In this document: in pieces, positions 7,224-16,086 of the stretch
How the letters are laid out: each line of letters opens with the position of its first letter
Position numbering within the stretch: the stretch's first letter is position 1
Assembly (NCBI GenBank): GCA_017848055.1
Contig: JAGALZ010000004.1
Coordinates: forward strand, 1-32,245
DNA: 32,245 nt
Direction: 5' to 3'
Origin: Oscillospiraceae bacterium
GTDB taxonomy: Bacteria > Bacillota > Clostridia > Oscillospirales > Ruminococcaceae
The notes under the pieces: model-generated
Told to the model about the DNA's origin: nothing
Database searches by the model: none
The model's input: only the letters and a program-made list of their open reading frames with translations
Position numbers and translations under genes: made by a program

Positions 7224-7330
7224 TAGGTGTGCAGGTCCTGTGCAATGAAACGCTGTGAACCATGTCAGGCGGGGAACCGAGCAGCATTAAGCGGTTTGTT
7301 TTGTGTGTCACAGTAACGCCTGCACACCTA
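7224..7330 (+). ncRNA. ffs: Small signal recognition particle RNA (4.5S type)
   Basis: The ends form a perfect 12-bp stem: TAGGTGTGCAGG (7224-7235) with its complement at 7319-7330. The apex is the conserved domain IV: GTCAGG and AGCAGC loop sides around a CGG-GGAA-CCG hairpin (7264-7285). The length is about 107 nt, so there is no Alu domain. It lies just before dnaX, as scr does in Bacillus. It binds Ffh and targets membrane proteins co-translationally. Confidence 0.93.
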
Positions 7331-7375
7331 TGCGTCGGAATTTTTTATAATCTGAAAAATACGGGAGGGGAGAGT

Positions 7376-8983
7376 ATGTACCAGGCACTGTATAGAAAAT
7401 GGCGTCCGATGACTTTTGACGATGTCGTTTCCCAGCCGCATATTACTACCACTCTGCACAATCAGATTAAAAGCGGAAAAATCGCCCACGCATATCTCTT
7501 TACAGGCTCAAGAGGTACCGGTAAAACTACCTGTGCAAGAATCTTTGCAAAGGCTGTAAATTGCCTCTCTTCTCACGATGGTGCACCCTGCCTTCAGTGT
7601 GATATCTGTAACGAGATGGACAACCAGACGCTCAACGATATTATCGAAATCGACGCCGCATCAAATACAGGTGTCGACGATATGAGAGAGCTCAGGGAGT
7701 CTACAGCATATACCCCTGAAAAGTGTAAGTATAAAGTGTATATCATCGACGAGGTGCATATGCTCTCGGTCAATGCCTTTAATGCACTGCTGAAAATATT
7801 GGAAGAGCCGCCCGAGCATGTGAAGTTTATCTTCGCAACCACCGAGCTTCATAAGGTTCCCGTAACAATACTTTCAAGATGTCAGGTGTTCAATTTCAGA
7901 AGAATTCGTCCCGAGGATATCGAGGAAAGAATCAAGTATATAGCTTCGCAGGAGGACTTTACTCTTACCGACGACGCAGCAGCACTTATTGCGAAGCTCG
8001 CCGACGGCGGTATGAGAGATGCACTCTCGCTCCTCGACCAGTGTATAGCTTATTCCAAGGACGTTTCTATAAGTACCGTTTCCGCAGCAGCAGGTATCGC
8101 CGGTAGAGATTATCTGTTCGAGCTCCTCGATTGCTTTGCCGATAAGAATGCCCCAAAGGCAATATCTGTAATAGGTAAGCTCTATGACGACTCGAAGGAT
8201 ATGCAAAGACTCATAGACGAGCTTATTTCACAGATGAGAAATGTGATGCTCGCTAAAACCGTCAGCGATAATTCGATTTTTGCCTGCCTGCCCGATGAGA
8301 TTGAAAAGCTCAGACAGCTGTCAGAGAAGCTTTCGATGGAAAGAGTCCTCTATATGCTCAGAACTTTGCAGGACTGCGCAGAAAGACTCCCCAGAGTGTC
8401 AGCCAAGAGAATCGAAATCGAAATGTGTACTATAAAGCTCTGCCGTGACGAGGAAAGCAAAAGCCAAGCCTCGGCTCCGGTCGATAGCACCGAGCTGTCA
8501 GCTATTATGAATAGACTTGCAAAGCTCGAAAAAGCTGTCGCAAACGGCGTGAGAATAGATAGCGTAAAGCAGGAAAAACAGCCAGAGCCGCTTATCGAGC
8601 CCGACCAGTCACCACTGCCTGAGCCGAAAATGGATATGTCCAAGATAAACCCCGATGACTTAAAGCCACTCGATTGCTGGCTGGATATCATCGAGAGAAT
8701 CGGCGAAAGAGATGCATCAATGGCAGGTTTCTTGCACGGCTCAACTGCGTTTGTGTATGAAACACTTTTGTTCATAACCGTTGATAACGACTTTTTCCTC
8801 AAGATGTTCAAGCAGACTTCCTGCGGAAAGGTTATCGCAGAGGTTATGCTCGACTACTTCGGTAAACATTTTGCAATACGAGTAAGGTCAGCGAAGAATG
8901 TTGTCCCGGGAGATGACTCAAATCCCCTGAGCAAGCTTCTTGCGAAGGCTAAAAACTCGGATATTGCAGTGGATATAAAATAA
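7376..8983 (+). CDS. dnaX: DNA polymerase III subunit gamma/tau
   Basis: The start is ATG 7376 behind GGGAGGGG; a longer frame from 7262 would run through the SRP RNA and is rejected. The 535-aa protein begins YQALYRKWRPMTFDDVVSQPH. It has Walker A GSRGTGKT (44-51), a zinc-binding Cys cluster (CLSS...CLQCDIC), Walker B/DExx IIDEVHML, and an SRC sensor segment (ILSRCQVFNFRRI). It is the clamp-loader ATPase that links polymerase cores to the replicative helicase and loads the beta clamp. The C-terminal third is variable, as expected for tau. No programmed-frameshift heptamer in frame was seen, so one product is likely. It lies in the common ffs-dnaX-ybaB-recR order. Confidence 0.96.
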   Translation: MYQALYRKWRPMTFDDVVSQPHITTTLHNQIKSGKIAHAYLFTGSRGTGKTTCARIFAKAVNCLSSHDGAPCLQCDICNEMDNQTLNDIIEIDAASNTGVDDMRELRESTAYTPEKCKYKVYIIDEVHMLSVNAFNALLKILEEPPEHVKFIFATTELHKVPVTILSRCQVFNFRRIRPEDIEERIKYIASQEDFTLTDDAAALIAKLADGGMRDALSLLDQCIAYSKDVSISTVSAAAGIAGRDYLFELLDCFADKNAPKAISVIGKLYDDSKDMQRLIDELISQMRNVMLAKTVSDNSIFACLPDEIEKLRQLSEKLSMERVLYMLRTLQDCAERLPRVSAKRIEIEMCTIKLCRDEESKSQASAPVDSTELSAIMNRLAKLEKAVANGVRIDSVKQEKQPEPLIEPDQSPLPEPKMDMSKINPDDLKPLDCWLDIIERIGERDASMAGFLHGSTAFVYETLLFITVDNDFFLKMFKQTSCGKVIAEVMLDYFGKHFAIRVRSAKNVVPGDDSNPLSKLLAKAKNSDIAVDIK

Positions 8984-9013
8984 AACAATATTTAAAAATA
9001 AGGAGTAATTTCA

Positions 9014-9364
9014 ATGAAAGCAAGACTTCCACAGGGAATGGGTAAGGGCCCATCCAACAACGTAAACCAGATGCTCAGACAGGCTCAGAAGATGCAGGAG
9101 GAAATCACAGCACTTCAGCAGGACCTCGAGCAGAGAGAATTTTCCGCATCAGTAGGCGGCGGAGCAGTTGAAATCAAAATCAACGGTAAGAGAAATGTCC
9201 TCGACCTTAAGATTAAGCCTGAGGTTGTAGACCCTGAAGATATCGAAACACTCCAGGACCTCGTAATGAGCGCATTCAATGAGGCAATCAGAGTGCTCGA
9301 CGAGGAGTCTGAAGCAGAAATGCAGAAGGTAACAGGCGGAGTTTCTATCCCTGGCCTCTATTAA
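9014..9364 (+). CDS. ybaB: YbaB/EbfC nucleoid-associated protein
   Basis: The 116-aa protein has the family pattern: Gln/Met-rich N-terminal helix ([14 protein letters not shown]), [29 protein letters not shown], and a C-terminal helix ending in a Gly-rich tail. The family forms dimers that bind DNA and sits between dnaX and recR in most bacteria. The start has AAGGAG at good spacing, 30 nt after dnaX. Confidence 0.95.
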   Translation: MKARLPQGMGKGPSNNVNQMLRQAQKMQEEITALQQDLEQREFSASVGGGAVEIKINGKRNVLDLKIKPEVVDPEDIETLQDLVMSAFNEAIRVLDEESEAEMQKVTGGVSIPGLY

Positions 9365-9373
9365 TAAAGAATA

Positions 9374-9976
9374 ATGGCGGATTATAACGCACTTCCGCTT
9401 GTCGTTCTGGCGGAAAATTTCGCAAAGCTCCCGGGAATCGGTATGAAAACAGCACAAAGACTTGCATATCACGTTATGTCAATGTCAAGCGAGGAGGCAA
9501 AAGCGTTTGCCGATGCAATCGTAAATGCCCACGAAACAGTCCATGAGTGCAGTATATGCTGTAACCTGACTGAGCTTGAGTGCTGTCCCGTATGCTCCGA
9601 TAGCAGAAGGGATAAGTCGCAGATATGCGTCGTCGAAAGCCCGAAGGATATAACCGCATTCGAGAGAACAAAGGAGTACCACGGCGTGTATCACGTCCTG
9701 CACGGACTCATCTCTCCGATTGATAACGTTATGCCCGATAGCCTGAGAATAAAACAGCTCCTCGCAAGAGTCAAAGACGACAGCGTTAAGGAAGTTATTA
9801 TGGCTACAAATCCCACAGTAGAAGGCGAAGCTACAGCAATGTATGTGTCCCGTATCTTAAAACCACTCGGAGTTAAGGTAACAAGACTCGCATTCGGACT
9901 TCCGGTGGGCGGAGTTCTGGAGTATGCCGATGAGATAACCCTCTTTAAGGCACTTGAAAACAGAAACGAAATTTAA
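9374..9976 (+). CDS. recR: Recombination mediator RecR
   Basis: The 200-aa protein is full length. It has an N-terminal helix-hairpin-helix (LPGIGMKTAQRLAYHV), a four-Cys zinc finger (CSICCNLTELECCPVC) and a Toprim domain (CVVESPKDITAFERT... MATNPTVEGEATAMYVSRIL). It acts with RecO and RecF to load RecA at gaps. The ATG is 9 nt after the ybaB stop and has almost no Shine-Dalgarno (TTAATAAAGAATA precedes it), so translation probably depends on coupling to ybaB. A strong terminator follows. Confidence 0.96.
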   Translation: MADYNALPLVVLAENFAKLPGIGMKTAQRLAYHVMSMSSEEAKAFADAIVNAHETVHECSICCNLTELECCPVCSDSRRDKSQICVVESPKDITAFERTKEYHGVYHVLHGLISPIDNVMPDSLRIKQLLARVKDDSVKEVIMATNPTVEGEATAMYVSRILKPLGVKVTRLAFGLPVGGVLEYADEITLFKALENRNEI

Positions 9977-9996
9977 TAGTATAACAGCTGAAGGAA

Positions 9997-10030
9997 AAGA
10001 CGTTCAAATAAGGTTTGAACGTCTTTTTTT
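9997..10030 (+). terminator. Intrinsic terminator after recR
   Basis: AAGACGTTCAAA (9997-10008) pairs perfectly with TTTGAACGTCTT (10014-10025). The loop is TAAGG, and the T run extends to 10030. Confidence 0.93.
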
Positions 10031-10228
10031 GCGTCTTACAAAGAAACAAAACGCACATTTGTTCTCGTTCACAAAAAGTTTACAATTTATTTTGCCATCC
10101 CGACAGGCTCCGTTTCCGGGCAAAAACGCCCCAAAAATGCTGAAAAAATGCCCTTGTTATGCAGTATTAACAAAAAGGGTATATGTAAAATCGTAAAAAA
10201 TGCCAGTGCCATGTGGAGAACGGATTAC
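10031..10228. other. Gene-free stretch before the dcw promoter
   Basis: There is no convincing ORF. A possible 7-bp stem, TTTTGCC (10090-10096) with GGCAAAA (10119-10125), encloses a GC-rich loop. A second, bulged one is near 10150-10178. Neither has a T tract. Nothing else is recognised. Confidence 0.4.
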
Positions 10229-10257
10229 TTGAAATTAGTAAAAACGTGGTGTATAAT
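10229..10257 (+). promoter_or_regulatory. Promoter of the dcw cluster
   Basis: TTGAAA (10229-10234), a 17-nt spacer and TATAAT (10252-10257), with MraZ-box-like repeats directly downstream. Confidence 0.83.
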
Positions 10258-10265
10258 AAGCGTGT

Positions 10266-10290
10266 AGCGGTAAATAGTGCGATTTAGTGG
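10266..10290 (+). promoter_or_regulatory. Putative MraZ binding boxes
   Basis: Three direct repeats with a 10-nt period start at 10266 (AGCGG), 10276 (AGTGC) and 10286 (AGTGG), separated by 5-nt AT-rich spacers. MraZ is known to bind short G-rich direct repeats with this spacing upstream of its own gene. Their place just after the -10 box fits autorepression. Confidence 0.6.
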
Positions 10291-10336
10291 TATTCATTCC
10301 CAAAACAAACCGCAAAAACCAAAGGAGGTGGCAATC

Positions 10337-10771
10337 TTGTCGGAAATAACTAACCTTATGGGTTCGTTCTCTCAGTCTATGGACACAAAGGGCAGAATGA
10401 GCTTTCCTTTAAAATTAAGAGAAGAAATCGGCGAGAAGTTTGTCATCACCAGAGGACTCGGCGGATGTCTGTTTGCGTACTCTCTCGAAGCATTTAAAAA
10501 GAAAGCAGATGCAATAAGAGCAGTACCAATGTCCAAGGGTCTTACCATGCAGAGATTCTTTCTCTCATGGGCAAGCGAGGTCGAGGCAGACAAGCAGGGA
10601 AGAATACTCGTTCCGCAGAATCTCCGTGAGTTTGCAGGCCTGAGTAAAGAGATAATAGTAACAGGCGTTGCAGACAGAGCAGAAATCTGGGATAAGGCAC
10701 GTTGGGATGAGTTCAACTGTAATATCGATGAACAGGATATTATGGAACAGATGGAAGGACTTGATTTTTAA
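10337..10771 (+). CDS. mraZ: Transcriptional regulator MraZ
   Basis: The start is TTG 10337 behind AAAGGAGGTG, giving 144 aa, the family norm. An upstream in-frame ATG at 10277 lies inside the MraZ box array and is rejected. The protein has the two AbrB-like swapped-hairpin halves with the DxKGRxxxP signatures (MDTKGRMSFPLKLR and ADKQGRILVPQNLR). MraZ is a ring-forming DNA-binding protein that controls the division/cell wall cluster it heads. The next gene starts directly at its stop codon. Confidence 0.95.
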   Translation: MSEITNLMGSFSQSMDTKGRMSFPLKLREEIGEKFVITRGLGGCLFAYSLEAFKKKADAIRAVPMSKGLTMQRFFLSWASEVEADKQGRILVPQNLREFAGLSKEIIVTGVADRAEIWDKARWDEFNCNIDEQDIMEQMEGLDF

Positions 10772-11692
10772 GTGGAATTTCATCATATCTCAGTAATGCT
10801 CCCCGAATGTATAGAAGGCCTCGATATTAAGCCCGACGGCATATATGTCGATGCAACAGCAGGCGGAGCAGGTCATTCAAAGGAAATTGCTAAAAGACTC
10901 ACAACAGGCAGACTTATAGCAATCGACCGTGACCCGACAGCAGTCCAGGTCGCCAAGGAGCGACTCAGCGGATATAACGCAACCGTTATAAAGGAGAATT
11001 ACTCTCAGCTTGATACCGTTTTAGAGAGCCTGGGAGTAGACGGTGTAGACGGAATATTACTCGATTTGGGAGTTTCCTCACATCAGCTTGATAATACCGA
11101 AAGAGGCTTTTCATATCATGGTGACGCAGTTCTTGATATGAGAATGGGCCAGGAGGGAATATCAGCCAAGGATATCGTGAATGAGTGGCCGGAAAAAGAG
11201 CTCGCACGAATCATCTTTGAGTATGGCGAGGAGAAATACGCAAGAAGTATAGCGTCAGCAATCGTCAAGTGTAGAGAACAAAAGACAATATATACCACGG
11301 GAGAACTGGCAGAGATAATAAAAAACGCCGTCCCCGCAAAAGCAAGAAGAGAAAAAAACCCTTGCAAAAAAACGTTCCAGGCAATCAGAATTGCCGTGAA
11401 CGACGAGCTGGAGCATCTGAATATTGCTCTGGATAAGGCATTTGATGCCTTGAATTCTAATGGACGCTTATGCATAATAACTTTCCACTCATTAGAAGAC
11501 AGAATGGTAAAGCAGCGTTTTGCAACCTATTGCAGAGGCTGTGAATGCCCGCCGGATTTCCCCGTGTGCGTGTGCGGTAAGAAACCAAGAGGCAAGCTTG
11601 TAAACAAAAAGCCGATAACGGCAACTCAGGAGGAGCTTCTCATAAATAACAGAAGCAGAAGCGCCAAGCTCAGGATAATAGAGAAAATCTGA
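10772..11692 (+). CDS. rsmH: 16S rRNA (cytosine-1402-N4)-methyltransferase RsmH
   Basis: The 306-aa protein carries the SAM-binding start DATAGGAGHSKEIAKRL, the LLDLGVSSHQLDNTERGFSY signature, FQAIRIAVNDEL and the C-terminal ITFHSLEDRMVKQRF segment. It methylates C1402 of 16S rRNA in the ribosomal P site. The start is GTG immediately after the mraZ stop (no spacer), indicating translational coupling. Confidence 0.96.
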   Translation: MEFHHISVMLPECIEGLDIKPDGIYVDATAGGAGHSKEIAKRLTTGRLIAIDRDPTAVQVAKERLSGYNATVIKENYSQLDTVLESLGVDGVDGILLDLGVSSHQLDNTERGFSYHGDAVLDMRMGQEGISAKDIVNEWPEKELARIIFEYGEEKYARSIASAIVKCREQKTIYTTGELAEIIKNAVPAKARREKNPCKKTFQAIRIAVNDELEHLNIALDKAFDALNSNGRLCIITFHSLEDRMVKQRFATYCRGCECPPDFPVCVCGKKPRGKLVNKKPITATQEELLINNRSRSAKLRIIEKI

Positions 11693-11761
11693 GCGGTAGC
11701 CTGAAAAAAGAAAGATTAATGTGTAGAGAAAAGTAACTTATAAACAAAAGAGGTGAGAGCT

Positions 11762-12241
11762 GTGGCAAGGCTTAATAACAACTTGGCTTATGACTTTGAC
11801 GAGCGTGAAGAGCTTGAAGTAGCGCAGGAGCCGAGAATAAAACATTATACCAATCCAAAGAGAAAAGCCTCAGCTCGAACTATGATTGAGCTGCTGACGT
11901 TGGTAGCATTTATGTCAGCAATTCTGTTTTCAATAGTGTTCAACCAGATTGAGGTAAGTAAGCTGACAAGAGAACAGTCAGAGCTGAGCACACAGCTTAC
12001 GCAGCTTAAGAATGAATGTACCAATCTTGAGGCGCAGCTTGCGTCAAAGACGGGTATAACAGCAGTAGAGGACTATGCGGAGAATACGCTCGGACTCACT
12101 AAACTGGATAAGGCACAAGTAGAATTTGTCGAAATAGATATTCCTACGGTTTCTGAGGTAATCGAAACTGAAGAGGAAGGCTTCTTTGCATCTGTAAAGG
12201 GCTGGGTTGAAGGCGTAAAGGAATATCTCGGCATTGAATGA
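11762..12241 (+). CDS. ftsL: FtsL-like septal protein
   Basis: The chosen start is GTG 11762, 8 nt after AAAGAGG; another GTG at 11753 overlaps that site. The 159-aa protein is bitopic: basic cytoplasmic tail, membrane segment (about 40-60, MIELLTLVAFMSAILFSIVF), then a coiled coil (KLTREQSELSTQLTQLKNECTNLEAQL) ending in the ENTLGLTKLD motif of the FtsL/DivIC fold. The sequence is poorly conserved, so the name rests mainly on topology and the position between rsmH and the PBP. It would bridge DivIB and the septal PBP/FtsW. Confidence 0.85.
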   Translation: MARLNNNLAYDFDEREELEVAQEPRIKHYTNPKRKASARTMIELLTLVAFMSAILFSIVFNQIEVSKLTREQSELSTQLTQLKNECTNLEAQLASKTGITAVEDYAENTLGLTKLDKAQVEFVEIDIPTVSEVIETEEEGFFASVKGWVEGVKEYLGIE

Positions 12242-12254
12242 ATAAGATAATTAC

Positions 12255-12306
12255 AGAAAGTTAAGCTTAATCTAAAACCTGTCGTCCGGATTAAACTTAG
12301 CTTTCT
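12255..12306 (+). promoter_or_regulatory. Long stem-loop between ftsL and the PBP gene
   Basis: AGAAAGTTAAGCTTAATC (12255-12272) pairs with 12289-12306 over 18 bp, the only departures being two wobble pairs. The loop is 16 nt. No T tract follows, so it is not a normal terminator. It may set the ratio of ftsL to PBP message or be a processing site. Confidence 0.55.
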
Positions 12307-12370
12307 TGTTCTCATAAAGGATTTTTTCGCAGTGAAAATGTCGCATAGAATGCGGCGGAAGGGAGAAATG

Positions 12371-14605
12371 ATGTCAGATAAGCCAACCTCCTCGATGAAA
12401 AGAAGACTCAACGGAGTTGTCGCAATAGTAATGATAGCAGTGATAGCATACCTCGTATTTACAATGGTAAGGCTGTCAATTATAGATGCCGCAAAGTGGC
12501 AGGAGCTTGCAAGCTCACAGCAGCTAAAGAGCACAACAATAACCGCTTCCCGTGGCACAATATATGACTCGAATATGCAGATTTTAGCACAGAGTGCAAC
12601 AGTCTATACAATAGCAGTTGACCCCGTGCTGCTAGCAAGAAACCTCGAAGAGGAAGAATGCGAGCTTACACTTTCCCAGGTGGTTACAGAGCTGTCTCAG
12701 ATGCTCGAGATGGACTATACCGCAATAGAAACAAAGTGCCTCAAGGATAACCGCTACCAGGAGCTTAAGAAGAATGTAGAAAAGCCGCAGGCGGATATCA
12801 TCAAGCAGTACGCAAGAGATAATAAGCTCAGCGCAATTATCGCAACCGAGTCCTCAAAGAGATTCTACCCCGAAAATTCTCTCGCAGCCTCCGTTATCGG
12901 ACATCTCCATTACGACGGCTACGGAATCTACGGACTCGAAGCTTATTACGATGACTACCTCTCAGGTACAGACGGAAAAACACTTATCGCAACCGATAAC
13001 CGTGGAAACGAAATCCCGTATGATTATAAGCAGTCATATGACGCACAGCCGGGAGATTCGCTCGTTTTAAATATCGATATCACAATCCAGTCAGCACTCG
13101 AAAATGCACTTCTCGACTGTGTTGAAACCCACGCACCGCTCGGCAGAGCAACCGGAATTATTATGAATCCGAATACAGGTGCCGTATATGCAATGGCATC
13201 AACCTACGGATATGACCTCAATAATCCGGCAGAAATCACAAACCCGATTACAAAGGCTGAAATTGACGCAATGCCCGAAGGCGATGATAAAACAAATGCC
13301 AAAAGTACAGCCTGGGCAACCCAGTGGAAGAATAAGGCTATTTCCGAAATTTACTTCCCAGGTTCCGTATTCAAGGTAATTACCGCTTCTTCTGCACTCG
13401 AAGAGCAGACAATCAATATCGGTCAGCACTTCGGTTGCGGCATGGTATATAAGGTCGCAGATACAGACTTCCATTGCTGGGCAACCTATGACCACTATTC
13501 GCAGACACTTTATGATGCAATGATGAACTCATGCAACCCTGCGTTTATCAGAATAGGCGAAACCCTGCAGCCTGCACTTTTCTCGAAGTATTATGCAGCC
13601 TATGGCTTTACCGAGAAAACAGGAATTGACCTTCCCGGTGAAGTGTCCAGCCTCTATGTACCGGAAGAAAGAATGGGCCCCGTAGAGCTCGGCTCAAGCT
13701 CCTTCGGTCAGACAAATAAGGTTACCGCAATCGAAATGATTACAGCTTATGCAGCAGTAGTTAACGGCGGCTACCTCGTAACTCCGCAGGTCGTAGACAA
13801 GATTATCGACTCAAACGGAAACGTAGTCAAAGATATCGAACCCGTTATAAAAAGACAGGTTATCTCCGAGGACACATCCGCACAGATGAGAGATGTCCTG
13901 GAGTATGTAGTAGAAAATGCCAAGGGCGGTAACTCCTATATCAGCGGTTACAGAATAGGCGGAAAGTCAGGTACTTCCCAGAAAATCGACGAGGATATAA
14001 CAGGCCATACCTACGTAGGCTCGTATTGTGCATTTGCACCTGCCGATGACCCGCAGGTTATCCTTCTTATCGCAGTCGATGACCCGCAGAACGGCGAGTT
14101 CTACGGAAGCCAGGTCGCTGCACCTTACGCTACTCAGGTTCTCGAAGCAATACTTCCGTACCTCGGAATTTACCCGGAGTATACAGAAGAACAGCTCGAG
14201 GAAATCGCTGTAAGCATCAAGAATACCGAGTTTGCAGATGTAGAGGACGCAAAGGCAACTCTCGGCGCACTCGGACTTAACGTAACAGTAATCGGCAACG
14301 GCGACAGCGTCGTAACACAGGTTCCTTCCAGCGGACAGACAAAGCGTGGAAGCACGGTTATCCTCTATACAGAGGCAAATGCAGTCCAGGAAACAGCAAC
14401 AGTTCCGTCGCTTGCAGGACTTACCCTCGAAGAAGCCGAGAAAAGACTTGCCGAGGTAGGACTGAATCTCCTGCCGTCAGGAAGTGCCGCATATACAGAC
14501 GGCGCAACCGCAGGATATGACCAGAGCCAGGCAGCCGGAACAGTAGTGCTCAAGGGCTCAGTCGTTTCCGTTACCTTCTATCCTAAGAACGTATCATCAC
14601 AGTAA
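12371..14605 (+). CDS. Class B penicillin-binding protein with two PASTA domains (SpoVD/FtsI type)
   Basis: The chosen start is ATG 12371 after GGAAGGGA (ATG 12368 and GTG 12332 are possible), giving 744 aa. It has an N-terminal membrane anchor (about 15-37), a PBP dimerisation domain, then a transpeptidase with SxxK (Ser332 in GSVFK), SCN, and KSGTS. Two C-terminal PASTA repeats (about 610-670 and 675-740) end the protein. PASTA-bearing class B PBPs in this position are SpoVD or PBP2x-like and cross-link septal or spore peptidoglycan together with FtsW/SpoVE. The cluster holds a single PBP gene, so whether it serves vegetative septation, sporulation or both cannot be told. Confidence 0.93.
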   Translation: MSDKPTSSMKRRLNGVVAIVMIAVIAYLVFTMVRLSIIDAAKWQELASSQQLKSTTITASRGTIYDSNMQILAQSATVYTIAVDPVLLARNLEEEECELTLSQVVTELSQMLEMDYTAIETKCLKDNRYQELKKNVEKPQADIIKQYARDNKLSAIIATESSKRFYPENSLAASVIGHLHYDGYGIYGLEAYYDDYLSGTDGKTLIATDNRGNEIPYDYKQSYDAQPGDSLVLNIDITIQSALENALLDCVETHAPLGRATGIIMNPNTGAVYAMASTYGYDLNNPAEITNPITKAEIDAMPEGDDKTNAKSTAWATQWKNKAISEIYFPGSVFKVITASSALEEQTINIGQHFGCGMVYKVADTDFHCWATYDHYSQTLYDAMMNSCNPAFIRIGETLQPALFSKYYAAYGFTEKTGIDLPGEVSSLYVPEERMGPVELGSSSFGQTNKVTAIEMITAYAAVVNGGYLVTPQVVDKIIDSNGNVVKDIEPVIKRQVISEDTSAQMRDVLEYVVENAKGGNSYISGYRIGGKSGTSQKIDEDITGHTYVGSYCAFAPADDPQVILLIAVDDPQNGEFYGSQVAAPYATQVLEAILPYLGIYPEYTEEQLEEIAVSIKNTEFADVEDAKATLGALGLNVTVIGNGDSVVTQVPSSGQTKRGSTVILYTEANAVQETATVPSLAGLTLEEAEKRLAEVGLNLLPSGSAAYTDGATAGYDQSQAAGTVVLKGSVVSVTFYPKNVSSQ

Positions 14606-14629
14606 AAATAAATCCAAGAGGAGTATCCT

Positions 14630-16063
14630 ATGAAACTTTCAAAGCTTATAGAAAATATAGCTGTAACCACACTGCCCAATATCGAAATTACCGATATCTC
14701 ATCCGACACAAGAAAGCCGCTTAAAGAGGGCGGAATGTTCGTTTGTATCAAGGGCAACACCTTCGACGGCCACGACAGCGCAGAAAAAATGCTTCAGAGC
14801 GGTGCCGCAGTGGTAGTGGTCGAAAGAGATTTGGGACTCAAGAATCAGATTATCGTCCCCGATAGCCGCAGAGCATTTACAAAGCTCTGTGCCGCATGGT
14901 TCTCCCACCCCGAAAGAGAATTAAAGCTCGTCGGTGTTACAGGAACAAACGGCAAGACTACCACAACAACCGTCCTCAAAAGCCTGCTTACAAAAATGGG
15001 CTATAAGGTCGGACTCATCGGTACCTGTCAGAATGAAATCGGCGACGAGATTTACCATACCGAAAGAACAACACCCGAAGCATACGATTTGTTCGAGCTT
15101 TTCAGAAATATGGCAGATAAGAAGTGCGACTACTGCGTAATGGAAGTTTCCTCTCAGGGACTCGAGCAGGGCAGAGTCGACGGCTGTATGTTTGAAACAG
15201 CAACCTTTACAAATCTTACTCAGGACCACCTCGATGTCCACGGTACAATGGAAAACTATTACGGGGCAAAGAAGATTATCTTCTCACTCTGTAAAAAGGC
15301 GGTAATCAATACCGATACAGATTACGGCAGAAGATATTTCAGCGAAATTGACTGCGAAAAGATTTCTTTCGGTGAGAAGAATGCAGATTTGACAGCGTCC
15401 GACATAAAGCTCTCAGCAAACGGTGTAAGCTATACATGTACCGCCGACAATGAAAGCTGCAAGGTAGACTTTGCAATGCCGGGAGATTTCAACGTTTCAA
15501 ACTCTCTGGGCGTTATCGCTACAATGAAAGCACTCGGCTTTGATACAAAGAAAACAGCCGGGCTTTTAAGAGAGTTCGGCGGAGTAAGAGGCAGAGCCGA
15601 GGTAGTAGAAACAGGCAGAGATTTCACGGTAATCTGTGACTATGCCCATACACCCGACGCTATCGAGAATATCTTAAGCGCAATTAAATCATCCGCAGAC
15701 GGCAGAGTTGTTTGCCTCTTCGGATGCGGAGGAAACAGAGATGCAAGAAAGCGTCCGCTTATGGCAAAGGCTGCAGCGGATAATGCCGACTTTGTAATTG
15801 TTACCTCAGATAACCCAAGAAATGAAGACCCCGAAGCTATCATCAAGGACGTGCTCGAGGGAATAAAGGATACAAAAACTCCGTATGTAACAATAGCCGA
15901 CAGACGTGAAGCAATCCACTGGGCAGTAAAGAACGCCCAGCCAAAGGACGTTATCGTGCTGTGCGGTAAGGGACACGAGGATTACCAGATACTCGCAGGC
16001 GGAGTGAAGATTCACTTTGACGAAAGAGAAGTCGTTATGGAGGCACTCTCTGAGCTTGAGTAA
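14630..16063 (+). CDS. murE: UDP-MurNAc-tripeptide synthetase MurE (meso-DAP type)
   Basis: The 477-aa protein has three Mur ligase domains: N-terminal UMAG-binding part (DTRKPLKEGGMFVCIKG), ATP-binding GTNGKTTTT with Lys109, and the C-terminal domain. The DNPR motif at 394-397 (SDNPRNEDP) is the known mark of enzymes that add meso-diaminopimelate; Lys-adding enzymes differ there. The wall is therefore expected to be of the DAP type. It starts behind AGAGGAG, 24 nt after the PBP gene. Confidence 0.96.
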   Translation: MKLSKLIENIAVTTLPNIEITDISSDTRKPLKEGGMFVCIKGNTFDGHDSAEKMLQSGAAVVVVERDLGLKNQIIVPDSRRAFTKLCAAWFSHPERELKLVGVTGTNGKTTTTTVLKSLLTKMGYKVGLIGTCQNEIGDEIYHTERTTPEAYDLFELFRNMADKKCDYCVMEVSSQGLEQGRVDGCMFETATFTNLTQDHLDVHGTMENYYGAKKIIFSLCKKAVINTDTDYGRRYFSEIDCEKISFGEKNADLTASDIKLSANGVSYTCTADNESCKVDFAMPGDFNVSNSLGVIATMKALGFDTKKTAGLLREFGGVRGRAEVVETGRDFTVICDYAHTPDAIENILSAIKSSADGRVVCLFGCGGNRDARKRPLMAKAAADNADFVIVTSDNPRNEDPEAIIKDVLEGIKDTKTPYVTIADRREAIHWAVKNAQPKDVIVLCGKGHEDYQILAGGVKIHFDEREVVMEALSELE

Positions 16064-16086
16064 AAACTATACCATAGGAGGAGCAA

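Noticed and set aside
7262..7375. Upstream extension of the dnaX reading frame
   Set aside because: It runs through the SRP RNA; the ATG at 7376 has a strong ribosome site and the conserved DnaX N-terminus.
8520..8590. A-rich runs in dnaX as a programmed frameshift site for a gamma form
   Set aside because: The runs (GAAAAAG, GGAAAAAC) do not read as A-AAA-AAG in the dnaX frame, and no strong hairpin follows.
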